The notes: a model not told the origin generated them from the letters alone. DNA of 14,868 nucleotides from Gammaproteobacteria bacterium (GCA_028871235.1 JAGWNO010000031.1:1-14868); one strand, 5' to 3'; positions 6,505 through 14,080 are shown, counted from the first letter of the stretch. Numbers and translations are program-made.

Positions 6505-6852
6505 ATGGATGCACAATTGCAAAGTCTGCCGCTGATATTCACCGATGCCGCTGCGCGCAAGGTGCGGCAGCTCATCGAGGAAGAGGCGAATCCCGCGCTC
6601 AAGCTGCGGGTGTTCGTCAGCGGCGGCGGCTGCTCGGGTTTCCAGTACGGCTTCACCTTCGATGAGAAGGTGGAAGAAGGCGACACCCGGGTGGAGAATG
6701 AGGGGGTGACGCTGCTGGTGGATCCCATGAGCTACCAGTACCTCATGGGCGCGGAGATTGATTACACGGAAAGCCTGGAGGGCGCGCAGTTCATCATCCG
6801 CAATCCCAATGCCGCCACCACCTGCGGCTGCGGATCATCATTCTCGGTATGA
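6505..6852 (+). CDS. erpA: Iron-sulfur cluster insertion protein ErpA (A-type carrier)
   Basis: ErpA receives Fe-S clusters from the assembly scaffold and delivers them to target enzymes, including those of isoprenoid synthesis, in the cytoplasm. The 115-residue protein is full length. Cluster ligands Cys43 (GGGCSGFQYGF), Cys107 and Cys109 (TTCGCGSSFSV) are all present, and LPLIFTDAAARKVRQLI is the usual N-terminal helix region. ATG 6505 is preceded by CAGGA about ten bases upstream. It ends the plus-strand run before a stem-loop and converges with anmK, an order also known from Pseudomonas. Confidence 0.96.
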   Translation: MDAQLQSLPLIFTDAAARKVRQLIEEEANPALKLRVFVSGGGCSGFQYGFTFDEKVEEGDTRVENEGVTLLVDPMSYQYLMGAEIDYTESLEGAQFIIRNPNAATTCGCGSSFSV

Positions 6853-6878
6853 AAACCGGTCAGCGGATTGTGTGACAA

Positions 6879-6906
6879 CGGGCGCCTGGCGGCGCCCGCT
6901 GTGTTT
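6879..6906 (+). terminator. Stem-loop terminator after erpA
   Basis: An 8-bp perfect stem CGGGCGCC/GGCGCCCG with a TGGC loop (6879-6898) is followed by CTGTGTTTT. The T-run is modest but it lies exactly between convergent erpA and anmK, so it may stop both; the minus-strand reading has no good T-run. Confidence 0.7.
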
Positions 6907-8013
6907 TCAGGCCGGATAAATGCCGCCCAGCACCACTGGTCGCTGCGCTCCAGTGACGCTCGGCAGGTTGCCGGGACGGCCGGCGAGGGTTTCCCGCGCA
7001 AGCCAGGCGAAGGCCACCGCCTCCACCCAGTCGGGATGGACACCGAACGCTTCCGTGGTGGACAGCATGCAGTGCGGCAGATATCCAGTGAGCCGTTTGC
7101 CGAGCTGTGCGTTGTGTGCACCACCGCCGCATATCAGCACGCTCATGGTTTGCGGCGCCTGCCGCTGGATGGCGTCGGCGATGGAGCGCGCCGTCAATTC
7201 ACACAGGGTTGCCATTACATCCGCCGCCGGCAGTTTCCTGGTCGCCAATTTCTCCGTCAGCCAGGTTTCGCTGAAATGTTCGCGACCGGTGCTCTTGGGC
7301 GGTGGCCGGTGAAAATACGCGTCCGCCAGCAAGGCATCGAGAAGCACCGCGTCCACCTTGCCGCTGGCGGCGAACACCCCGTTGGCATCGTACGGCTGTC
7401 GCAGACAACTGCGGCTCCAGGCATCCATGAGCACATTGCCGGGGCCGGTATCAAAACCGCTGACGGCGTTGCCGCCCGCCGGCAGCAGGGTGATATTGGC
7501 GATGCCGCCGACGTTCACCACCGCCCGGTGCTCGCCAATTGCGCTGAACACCGCGTGATGGAAGGCGGGTACCAGCGGCGCGCCTTCACCACCCTGGGCC
7601 ACGTCGCGGCGGCGGAAATCCGCCACAGTGGTCAACCCGGTGCACGCCGTGATGATATTCGGATCGGCAATCTGCAGGGTGAAGGGATGTTTGCCTTTCG
7701 GACGGTGACGCACGGTCTGGCCATGGCTGCCGATGGCGCTGATGTCACTTTTTGATATCTCTCCCTTGCTGATGACTGCCAGCGCCGCCTCGGCAAACAG
7801 TCCACCCAATTCAGTGTCGAGCGCGCCCAACTGGTCGACTGCGTCTCCCTGGTAATGGCCCGCCGCGAAGTGCAACAGTTGCTGCTGCAAGGGCGGCGGG
7901 TATGACAGGAAATGGCTGGCGAGCAGCCGTGGCGCCGGACTGAACTCCACCAGCGCGGCATCCACTCCGTCCGCACTGGTGCCGGACATGAGACCGATGA
8001 AGTATCCATTCAT
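6907..8013 (-). CDS. anmK: Anhydro-N-acetylmuramic acid kinase
   Basis: AnmK opens the 1,6-anhydro ring of anhydro-MurNAc, released during murein turnover, and phosphorylates it to MurNAc-6-phosphate, feeding cell-wall recycling in the cytoplasm. The 368-residue protein is full length. Seen motifs are the N-terminal phosphate loop GLMSGTSADGVDAAL, GSHGQTVRHRP with the family's catalytic region, NVGGIANITLLP, GFDTGPGNVLMDAW and ICGGGAHNAQL, all in order. It starts 22 bp after the stop of the M23 peptidase gene, and the two form a likely operon that joins murein cleavage with recovery of its products. The ribosome binding site is weak. Confidence 0.96.
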   Translation of the reverse strand: MNGYFIGLMSGTSADGVDAALVEFSPAPRLLASHFLSYPPPLQQQLLHFAAGHYQGDAVDQLGALDTELGGLFAEAALAVISKGEISKSDISAIGSHGQTVRHRPKGKHPFTLQIADPNIITACTGLTTVADFRRRDVAQGGEGAPLVPAFHHAVFSAIGEHRAVVNVGGIANITLLPAGGNAVSGFDTGPGNVLMDAWSRSCLRQPYDANGVFAASGKVDAVLLDALLADAYFHRPPPKSTGREHFSETWLTEKLATRKLPAADVMATLCELTARSIADAIQRQAPQTMSVLICGGGAHNAQLGKRLTGYLPHCMLSTTEAFGVHPDWVEAVAFAWLARETLAGRPGNLPSVTGAQRPVVLGGIYPA

Positions 8014-8035
8014 GCTGCGGGCAAGCCGTCGGCGG

Positions 8036-9448
8036 TTAATGGGCGGTATTGACGCTGCCGCTACTACCGGCCGCGGTGCTGGCCATGCGGGTCTCGCCGG
8101 CGCTGCTCAGTTGCGCCAGCAGCACAGCCATTCTTTGGTCAAAGTCCGCTTTATACCGGGCGAGTATCGGCGCCGCATCAGGCAGTTTCACGGTGCGCGG
8201 ATTGCGCGGCGCCCCGTTGATGCGCACCTCAAAGTGCAGATGCGGTCCGGTGGCGATGCCAGTCATGCCCACATAACCGATGACCTGGTCCTGTTTCACG
8301 CGGCTGCCCGCATGTAGGCCGCGGCGGAAATGCGACATGTGCGCATAGAGTGTGCTGTAACCGTCGCCGTGGTCGATGATCATGCAGCGCCCATAGCCGT
8401 TCTTCCAGCCGCTGAAAACGATGCGGCCGTCACCTGCTGCCTTGATGGGCGTGCCCACAGGGGCGGCGTAGTCCACGCCCATGTGCGGGCGTACGTAATG
8501 CAGTACCGGATTGAGGCGGTGCAGGCTGAATCCGGAAGAGATGCGTGTGAAATCCACAGGTGCGCGCAACAACGCTTTCTTCACACTATGGCCGCTGGGG
8601 GTGTAGTAGCCGGTCTGGCCATTGGGATCGGTGTAACGCACCACACGGTAAGTGCGGCCGCCGGTCACGAATTCAGCGGCCAATATCGGCCCATCGGCGA
8701 TCGGCTGGTCCTGACGATGGATCTTCTGGTAGAGCACCGTGAAAACATCGCCGCTCTGGATGTCATGGGCGAAGTCGATGTCCCAGCCAAACAGGTGGAT
8801 GAGCTGCATGGTGACCGCATCGGAAAGCCCCGCACGGGTGGCGGCATCGAACAGCGAGTTCTCAATGACTCCGTGGGCATAGGCAGTGGTGAATTCAGTG
8901 GGGATATCGGTGACCCTGGCCTGGTAAGCATCAGCCTGTCGCTGCACATTCAGCATGTGCGCGTCATCGATCTGCATTTGCAGATCCAGCACCCGGCCGG
9001 CGGCATAATCCACGCTGATCACCTCGCCGGGGCGAACCTGCCTCAGGCGCCGGGTAGCCTGGCCGAGCGCCAGCATGGCATGCAGATCCGCGGCGCTCAG
9101 GCCATGGTCGGAAAACAGGTTCGCAAGATTGTCGCCGCGCCGTATTTTCAGCCGCAGATTCTCCGTCGGCGGGTTGGCATGTGCGGCGATGGCGGTGGTG
9201 GCCCCGGGGATGCCTGCGGGGGTGCTGGCGGCAGGCGTCGGGGCGGTGCTGATTGCGGCCGATGGTCTGACCGCAGCCTGGCCGGCCCCCGCCGTGAGCG
9301 CGTTAATGAGTTGGAAGACTCCCGCACCCGCGACCGTCAGGGCCAGCAGCAGCAGGTAGCGACGCCGTACTGCCTGCGGTACGGCGTGCACATAGGCCTC
9401 CCCGCTGGGCTTATAATCCACCCTGAGTTGGCTTCTGGGTTCTGGCAC
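8036..9448 (-). CDS. mepM: Membrane-anchored M23 murein DD-endopeptidase, MepM-like
   Basis: This enzyme cuts peptide cross-links in peptidoglycan so new material can be inserted. The 470-residue protein has a cytoplasmic tail, one transmembrane helix at about 30-52, an Ala/Thr/Pro-rich linker (53-95), an OapA/LysM-like region (97-165, IRRGDNLANLF), a Csd3-type middle domain (about 190-310) and the LytM/M23 catalytic domain (about 315-415). Zinc ligands are present: His322 and Asp326 (PHMGVDY) and the GPHLHFE motif with His405; His370 in YAHMSH supports them. The start is a GTG at 9448 behind GGGGGAA. The gene order tyrS/M23/anmK is that of Pseudomonas mepM. The tail after residue 430 is not conserved. 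Confidence 0.92.
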   Translation of the reverse strand: MPEPRSQLRVDYKPSGEAYVHAVPQAVRRRYLLLLALTVAGAGVFQLINALTAGAGQAAVRPSAAISTAPTPAASTPAGIPGATTAIAAHANPPTENLRLKIRRGDNLANLFSDHGLSAADLHAMLALGQATRRLRQVRPGEVISVDYAAGRVLDLQMQIDDAHMLNVQRQADAYQARVTDIPTEFTTAYAHGVIENSLFDAATRAGLSDAVTMQLIHLFGWDIDFAHDIQSGDVFTVLYQKIHRQDQPIADGPILAAEFVTGGRTYRVVRYTDPNGQTGYYTPSGHSVKKALLRAPVDFTRISSGFSLHRLNPVLHYVRPHMGVDYAAPVGTPIKAAGDGRIVFSGWKNGYGRCMIIDHGDGYSTLYAHMSHFRRGLHAGSRVKQDQVIGYVGMTGIATGPHLHFEVRINGAPRNPRTVKLPDAAPILARYKADFDQRMAVLLAQLSSAGETRMASTAAGSSGSVNTAH

Positions 9449-9475
9449 GGTTCCCCCGGCGTGGAAGACCCGGTA

Positions 9476-9504
9476 ACACTAGCCTGCCCGGCGGTAGTGG
9501 TCAA
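9476..9504 (-). promoter_or_regulatory. Promoter candidate of the M23 peptidase-anmK operon
   Basis: TTGACC (9499-9504) and TAGTGT (9476-9481) are 17 bases apart on the minus strand. The -35 matches five of six bases, the -10 is weak. The leader before GTG 9448 would be about 20 bases. Confidence 0.5.
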
Positions 9505-9523
9505 CCCAAACCTTTGCAAATCA

Positions 9524-9550
9524 TGGGGATAAGGGCAAAACTTATCCAGA
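9524..9550. repeat. Inverted repeat of two DnaA-box-like 9-mers
   Basis: GGATAAG (9527-9533) and CTTATCC (9541-9547) form a perfect 7-bp inverted repeat with a 7-base spacer. Extended outward each arm gives a nonamer one mismatch away from the DnaA box TTATCCACA: TTATCCCCA on the minus strand and TTATCCAGA on the plus strand. It lies 31-57 bases upstream of tyrS in the divergent promoter region, so it could be an operator for either gene. Confidence 0.5.
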
Positions 9551-9580
9551 GCCGGAGCTTTCGGCCGTCATCTATGGGGA

Positions 9581-10819
9581 GTGTCAGGCACGGTGTCAGT
9601 ACGCGAATTACTTGGGGTGCCCCCCGCGGAAGCGCTGGCGGAACTCCGCCGGGGCGCGGCGGAAATCCTGCTGGATTCCGAGCTGGCCCAACGCCTGCAA
9701 GCGGGACGACCGTTGCGGGTGAAGGCCGGCTTTGACCCCACCGCTCCCGACCTGCACCTGGGTCACACGGTGCTTATCAACAAGCTGCGCCAGTTCCAGC
9801 AGCTCGGCCATGAGGCCATCTTTCTCATTGGCGACTTCACCGGCATGATCGGCGATCCCAGCGGCAAGAACATCACCCGCAGGCCGCTCACCCCGGAGGA
9901 GATCGCCGCCAACGCCGGCACCTACAAAGAGCAGATTTTCAGGATCCTGGATCCCGACAAGACCCGCATCGACTTCAATTCCCGCTGGATGGGCAAGATG
10001 AATGCCGCAGAGTTGATCCAGCTGGCGGCCAGGCACACGGTGGCGCGCATGCTGGAGCGGGATGATTTCAGCAAGCGTTACCAGTCCGGCCAGTCCATCG
10101 CCATTCATGAGTTCCTGTATCCGCTGGTGCAGGGCTACGACTCAGTGGCGCTCCAGGCGGACGTGGAGCTGGGCGGCACCGACCAGAAGTTCAATCTGCT
10201 GGTGGGCCGGCAGCTGCAGGAAGCCTACGGCCAGCCGCCGCAGATAGTCCTCACCATGCCGCTGCTCGAGGGCCTCGATGGCGTGCAGAAGATGTCCAAG
10301 TCGCTGGGCAATTACATCGGCATCAGCGAGCCGCCGGAGGAGATGTTTGGCAAGCTTATGTCCGTCTCCGACGAGCTCATGTGGCGGTATTTCGAGCTGC
10401 TGAGTTTCCGTTCCGTGAGTGAGATCGCGCGTATCAGAAAACAGGTGGCTGCCGGCGCCAATCCGCGTGACAGCAAGTTCCTGCTGGCGGAGGAGATCGT
10501 GGCGCGTTTCCACAGTGTCGCAGCGGCCAAGGCGGCGCACGCGGACTTTGTCGCGCGCTTCCAGAAGGGTGCCTTGCCGGATGACATGCCGGAGCACCAG
10601 ATCCAGGTCGACGGCGACGGCATCGCCATCGTCGCACTGCTCAAGCAGAGCGGGCTCACCACCAGCAGCTCCGAAGCACAGCGTCTGCTGGAGCAGGGCG
10701 GGGTACGCGTGAACAACGAGAAAGTCTCCGACAGGACACTCAAGCTCAAGGCCGGCGGATCCTATGTGCTGCAGGTGGGCAAACGCAAGTTCGCGCGCGT
10801 GCTGCTGAAGCGCGCCTGA
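9581..10819 (+). CDS. tyrS: Tyrosine--tRNA ligase
   Basis: TyrRS charges tRNA-Tyr with tyrosine in the cytoplasm. The 412-residue protein is a class I synthetase of the shorter TyrS type. The HIGH motif reads HLGH at residues 59-62, preceded by KAGFDPTAPDLHLGH; GDFTGMIGDPSG follows, GGTDQKFNLL is the tyrosine-site helix, and KMSKS is at 237-241. A C-terminal S4 RNA-binding domain starts near residue 345 (LLEQGGVRVNNEKV). The start is uncertain: GTG 9581 gives the longest form but leaves no room for a ribosome binding site, while GTG 9593 lies 11 bases after GGGGAG and would remove four residues. It ends one base from the convergent Sel1/hydroxylase gene. Confidence 0.96.
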   Translation: MSGTVSVRELLGVPPAEALAELRRGAAEILLDSELAQRLQAGRPLRVKAGFDPTAPDLHLGHTVLINKLRQFQQLGHEAIFLIGDFTGMIGDPSGKNITRRPLTPEEIAANAGTYKEQIFRILDPDKTRIDFNSRWMGKMNAAELIQLAARHTVARMLERDDFSKRYQSGQSIAIHEFLYPLVQGYDSVALQADVELGGTDQKFNLLVGRQLQEAYGQPPQIVLTMPLLEGLDGVQKMSKSLGNYIGISEPPEEMFGKLMSVSDELMWRYFELLSFRSVSEIARIRKQVAAGANPRDSKFLLAEEIVARFHSVAAAKAAHADFVARFQKGALPDDMPEHQIQVDGDGIAIVALLKQSGLTTSSSEAQRLLEQGGVRVNNEKVSDRTLKLKAGGSYVLQVGKRKFARVLLKRA

Positions 10820-10820
10820 T

Positions 10821-12245
10821 TCAGAACAACGGCTTCTCCCGCAGCGTGGTGCGCGCCAGCCATTTCTCCCCGCGGATCACCGGCGCACCCATATGCAATG
10901 TCATAGGGTCGGTTTCACCGCCTGTGACACAGTTGTAATGGCACAGTGCCATGCGCGGTTCCCCTCTGATCTTGCGGTTGATCTTCAGATAGTGCGTCTC
11001 GCCGCCTTCCTCCGGCGCGCTGAGATAGACGAGGAACGAGGCGATGCGCTGACCGGAATGGTCGCCGTGACGGCGGTTGTTTTCCAGGCGTGCCGCATCG
11101 AAATAATCCACGTGCGGGGCATAGCGGTCGCCGGCCCGGTAGCGCAATACAGACAGTGGTTCCACATGATAGACCGGCAGGTTGAAAGCCGTTGCGACAC
11201 GGCGCTCCAGGTTGCGTGATACCGCGTCATAGTACGGCGTGGAAAAAGTGGCGGCGTAGCCAGTGAACGCCGTCTGCTCTCCGGACAACAGCTCCCGGGT
11301 GTGTTGCTGTGCCGACTGGAAGTCGTGGCTGGCGAGCGCCATGAGGTGCGCGCATTCATGTTTTGAGACGAAATCGGCGATGCTGAAGATATGCGGCCTT
11401 TCGTTGTGGATACTGGATTTCAGTCCGGGCTCCGCAGCGAGAGCATGCGTCGTTCCATCCTCAAGCCGCTGATGCGGCGTCAGCGAGAACGCGGTCACTC
11501 CCAGCTTCTGGAAATTGTCTTCCACCACCTGGCGGTAGAGCGTGGCCGATGCGGTGGCGCCGGCGGTATTGCCCAGGGCGCGCTGCAGCATCCCGAAATT
11601 ATCCTGGATGTGTTTTGCCAGCGTGGCCGCCTGCTGCCGCTCCTGCGCCGTCAAAGGTGTCTCGAGACACGTCAGCTCGGTCTTGCTGGTGGGGTAATCC
11701 AGGCGTGCCGCGTTGCTCATCCACGCGCAGGCATGTACGGGGTTCGCCGGTGCGCCGCGGCCCTTCAGATAGCGCAGTCCGAGATTGAAGTAGGCGCGTG
11801 CTTCGCCCTGGGCTGCGGCTTGCAGGTACAACGTGGTGGCGGCGATGTCGTCCAGCGGCGTGCCGATCCCTGCCGCGTGCATGTAGGCCAGATTGCACTG
11901 CGCCATGGCGTAATACTGTTCCGCGGTGCGCGCATACCACTGGAAAGCCTGCGTATCATCCTGTGGTACGCCGCGGCCGAGCATATAAAGATCGGCGAGA
12001 CGGTCCTGTGCCATCGGATGTGCCTGCTCTGCCGCCTGCCGGTACCAGCGCACGGCTTCCGCGAACGCATCGGGTAGCACATGCACCTGCGCGTGCACAT
12101 GGCCGAGCGCGACTTGCGCTTCGATGACGCCGGCGGCGGCGGCTTTACCCAGGAGCACAAGCCCCGCGCGGAACTCTTCCGTGCCATAGGTATGGCGCGT
12201 CACCAGCGCCTCGCCCTGTTGGAACCAGCTTTCCGGCGTACTCAT
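10821..12245 (-). CDS. Sel1-repeat / prolyl 4-hydroxylase-type 2OG-Fe(II) dioxygenase fusion
   Basis: The 474-residue protein joins two modules. Residues about 27-185 are Sel1-like helical repeats (AVRWYRQAAEQAHPMAQDRL, QAFQWYARTAEQ, AYFNLGLRYLKGRG), a protein-interaction scaffold. Residues about 280-470 form a P4Hc-type dioxygenase, which uses Fe(II), 2-oxoglutarate and O2 to hydroxylate a protein or peptide. All key residues are present: iron ligands His378 and Asp380 (APHVDYF) and His451, and Lys461 ten residues after His451 to hold 2-oxoglutarate. There is no signal peptide, so it is probably cytoplasmic. The target is unknown; a helical linker separates the modules. It stands alone on the minus strand, tail to tail with tyrS, and diverges from coaBC. 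I see no usual ribosome binding site before ATG 12245. Confidence 0.88.
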   Translation of the reverse strand: MSTPESWFQQGEALVTRHTYGTEEFRAGLVLLGKAAAAGVIEAQVALGHVHAQVHVLPDAFAEAVRWYRQAAEQAHPMAQDRLADLYMLGRGVPQDDTQAFQWYARTAEQYYAMAQCNLAYMHAAGIGTPLDDIAATTLYLQAAAQGEARAYFNLGLRYLKGRGAPANPVHACAWMSNAARLDYPTSKTELTCLETPLTAQERQQAATLAKHIQDNFGMLQRALGNTAGATASATLYRQVVEDNFQKLGVTAFSLTPHQRLEDGTTHALAAEPGLKSSIHNERPHIFSIADFVSKHECAHLMALASHDFQSAQQHTRELLSGEQTAFTGYAATFSTPYYDAVSRNLERRVATAFNLPVYHVEPLSVLRYRAGDRYAPHVDYFDAARLENNRRHGDHSGQRIASFLVYLSAPEEGGETHYLKINRKIRGEPRMALCHYNCVTGGETDPMTLHMGAPVIRGEKWLARTTLREKPLF

Positions 12246-12251
12246 GGGTCC

Positions 12252-12260
12252 AGTCTAGCA
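12252..12260 (-). promoter_or_regulatory. Extended -10 candidate of the Sel1/hydroxylase gene
   Basis: TGC-TAGACT on the minus strand is an extended -10. The predicted start point falls at or next to the A of ATG 12245, which would make the transcript leaderless; this agrees with the lack of a ribosome binding site. Confidence 0.35.
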
Positions 12261-12327
12261 AACGCACCCCGCGCTTGGTCCGTGGCGCGCGCCTGAGGTA
12301 ACCTGTACGCCCTTTGCTCAGGCGGAT

Positions 12328-13527
12328 GTGGCGGTGGAACTGGTCAACAGGCATATCGTGCTCGGCGTCACCGGTGGCATCGCTGCCTACAAGAGCCCGG
12401 ATCTGGTGCGCCGCTTGCGCGAGGCGGGCGCGGAACTGCAGGTGGTGATGACCACCGGCGCGCAGCGCTTCGTCACAGCGCTCACCTTTCAGGCAGTCTC
12501 CGGCCGGCCGGTGCGCAGCGAACTCTGGGACATGCAAGCCGAGCACGCCATGGGCCATATCGAACTGGCACGCTGGGCGGACCTGGTGCTGGTGGCGCCG
12601 GCCAGCGCCGAGTTCATGGCGCGGCTCGCCCACGGCAACGCCGATGATTTGCTCACCACACTATGCCTTGCCACGGAAGCACCCATTACCATCGCACCCG
12701 CCATGAACCGGGTGATGTGGGGTAATGCCGCCACCCAGGAGAATGTGCGGCGGCTTCGCGAGCGTGGCGTGCAATTGCTGGGCCCGGTTGCGGGCGAGCT
12801 GGCGGAAGGTGAAGTGGGCATGGGCCGCATGCTGGAGCCCGGCGAGATCCTGGCGGCGCTCACGCATGGCGGCTTGGCGCCGCTCCAAGGCGCGCGGGTG
12901 CTGGTGACCGCCGGACCCACCCGCGAGCCTATTGATCCGGTGCGCTACCTGTCGAACCGCAGCTCCGGCAAGATGGGCTTCGCGATGGCGCGCGCCGCCG
13001 TGGAAGCCGGCGCCGCCGTGGTGCTGGTGGCCGGACCGGTGCATCTCGCCACTCCCAAGGGGGTACGCCGCGTGGACGTGGAGACCGCGGCGGAGATGCA
13101 CGCCGCGGTGATGCGCGAAGCCGCGCATAGCGACATCTTCATCGCCACCGCCGCGGTGGCCGACTATGCTCCGCGGCACAGCGCTGCGGAGAAGATCAAG
13201 AAACGCGGCGGTACGTTGCGGCTGGAACTGGTGGAGACCGCCGACATCCTCGCAGAGCTGGCGGCGCGGGTGCCGCGGCCCTTCATGGTCGGTTTCGCGG
13301 CGGAGACCGAGCAGCTCGGTGTGCATGCGCGCGGAAAACTCGTGAGCAAACACCTCGATATGGTCGCCGCCAACTGGGTGGGCAAGGACCGCGGTTTCGA
13401 CCGCGATGACAATGCGCTGACGGTCTACTGGAAGGATGGTGCCGCGGAGCTGGGCAGCGCACCCAAGACCGAACTGGCGCGTCGGCTCGTGCGTCTGATC
13501 ATGGAACGCTACCGCCGGCAGTCTTGA
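12328..13527 (+). CDS. coaBC: Bifunctional phosphopantothenoylcysteine decarboxylase / phosphopantothenate-cysteine ligase
   Basis: CoaBC (Dfp) carries out two steps of coenzyme A synthesis: the CTP-dependent joining of cysteine to phosphopantothenate by the C-terminal half, then FMN-dependent decarboxylation by the N-terminal half. The 399-residue length is normal. In the decarboxylase half I see GVTGGIAAYK, the catalytic His77 (GHIELARWAD), PASAEFMARLAHG and PAMNRVMW (Asn127). In the ligase half I see TAGPTREPIDPVRYLSNRSS (Asn210), AAVADYAP and the KIKK motif (Lys289). The substrate lid, ACG-GRM in most relatives with a catalytic Cys, reads AEGEVGMGRM here, with Glu160 at the Cys position. 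The start is GTG 12328 after AGGCGGA; GTG 12334 is possible. It leads the coaBC-dut pair. Confidence 0.95.
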   Translation: MAVELVNRHIVLGVTGGIAAYKSPDLVRRLREAGAELQVVMTTGAQRFVTALTFQAVSGRPVRSELWDMQAEHAMGHIELARWADLVLVAPASAEFMARLAHGNADDLLTTLCLATEAPITIAPAMNRVMWGNAATQENVRRLRERGVQLLGPVAGELAEGEVGMGRMLEPGEILAALTHGGLAPLQGARVLVTAGPTREPIDPVRYLSNRSSGKMGFAMARAAVEAGAAVVLVAGPVHLATPKGVRRVDVETAAEMHAAVMREAAHSDIFIATAAVADYAPRHSAAEKIKKRGGTLRLELVETADILAELAARVPRPFMVGFAAETEQLGVHARGKLVSKHLDMVAANWVGKDRGFDRDDNALTVYWKDGAAELGSAPKTELARRLVRLIMERYRRQS

Positions 13528-13562
13528 ACCCGATCGCTGATTACTGCCACTCCGCATTCCGG

Positions 13563-14027
13563 ATGAGCCATATGCAAACTGTCAGAGTGAAGATCCTCGA
13601 CGCGCGCATCGGCCGGGAATTCCCGCTGCCGCAGTATGCCACTCCCGGCTCCGGCGGCATGGACCTGCGCGCCTGTCTCCGGCAACCGCTGACGCTTGCC
13701 CCTGGCGACACGGCGCTGGTTCCCTCCGGTATCGCCATCCACATCGCCGATGCGGGTTATGCGGCGCTGCTGCTGCCGCGTTCCGGTCTCGGTCACAAGC
13801 ACGGCATCGTGCTGGGCAATCTGGTGGGACTCATCGACTCCGATTATCAGGGCGAGGTGCTGGTGTCATGCTGGAATCGCGGCCGGGATACATTCACCGT
13901 GCAGCCCGGCGAGCGCATCGCACAGTTGGTGCTGGTACCGGTGATGCAGGCGCGCTTCCAGGTAGTGGAGGAATTCGAGGAGAGCCGGCGTGGCGCCGGC
14001 GGTTTTGGTCACTCAGGACATCGGTGA
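13563..14027 (+). CDS. dut: Deoxyuridine 5'-triphosphate nucleotidohydrolase (dUTPase)
   Basis: Dut hydrolyses dUTP to dUMP and pyrophosphate, keeping uracil out of DNA and supplying the precursor of dTMP. The 154-residue trimeric-type enzyme shows all five motifs in order: PGSGGMDLRA (28-37), LPRSGLGHKHGIVLGN (71-86), GLIDSDYQGEV (89-99) with the catalytic Asp region, GERIAQLV (116-123) and the arginine-glycine tail RRGAGGFGHSGHR (142-154), which closes over the nucleotide. ATG 13563 fits the family; ATG 13572 is the alternative, and a longer form from a TTG at 13524 is unlikely. It is 35 bp downstream of coaBC, the conserved dfp-dut pair. Confidence 0.95.
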   Translation: MSHMQTVRVKILDARIGREFPLPQYATPGSGGMDLRACLRQPLTLAPGDTALVPSGIAIHIADAGYAALLLPRSGLGHKHGIVLGNLVGLIDSDYQGEVLVSCWNRGRDTFTVQPGERIAQLVLVPVMQARFQVVEEFEESRRGAGGFGHSGHR

Positions 14028-14045
14028 CGGCTGGGCAGGCACGCT

Positions 14046-14076
14046 GCCGCAGCGTTCCTGGTTAGCGGGCTGCGGC
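14046..14076. terminator. Stem-loop between convergent dut and DUF4124 gene
   Basis: GCCGCAGC (14046-14053) and GCTGCGGC (14069-14076) form a perfect 8-bp stem with a 15-base loop in the 53-base gap between the two convergent genes. There is no T-run on either side, so it may slow polymerase or protect 3' ends rather than end transcription alone. Confidence 0.35.
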
Positions 14077-14080
14077 GGCG

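Noticed and set aside
6868..7755. A 295-codon plus-strand open frame starting just after erpA.
   Set aside because: It is antisense to anmK, runs through the terminator stem and has no protein-family features.
8330..9532. A 400-codon plus-strand open frame.
   Set aside because: It is antisense to the M23 peptidase gene with intact zinc motifs; no domain or ribosome binding site supports it.
9449..9580. Possible T-box or other tRNA-sensing leader before tyrS.
   Set aside because: The region is only 132 bases, has no T-box sequence or long stem-loop, and such leaders are not typical of gammaproteobacteria.
12661..13557. A 298-codon minus-strand open frame, His/Arg/Gly-rich.
   Set aside because: It is antisense to coaBC, which shows every family motif.
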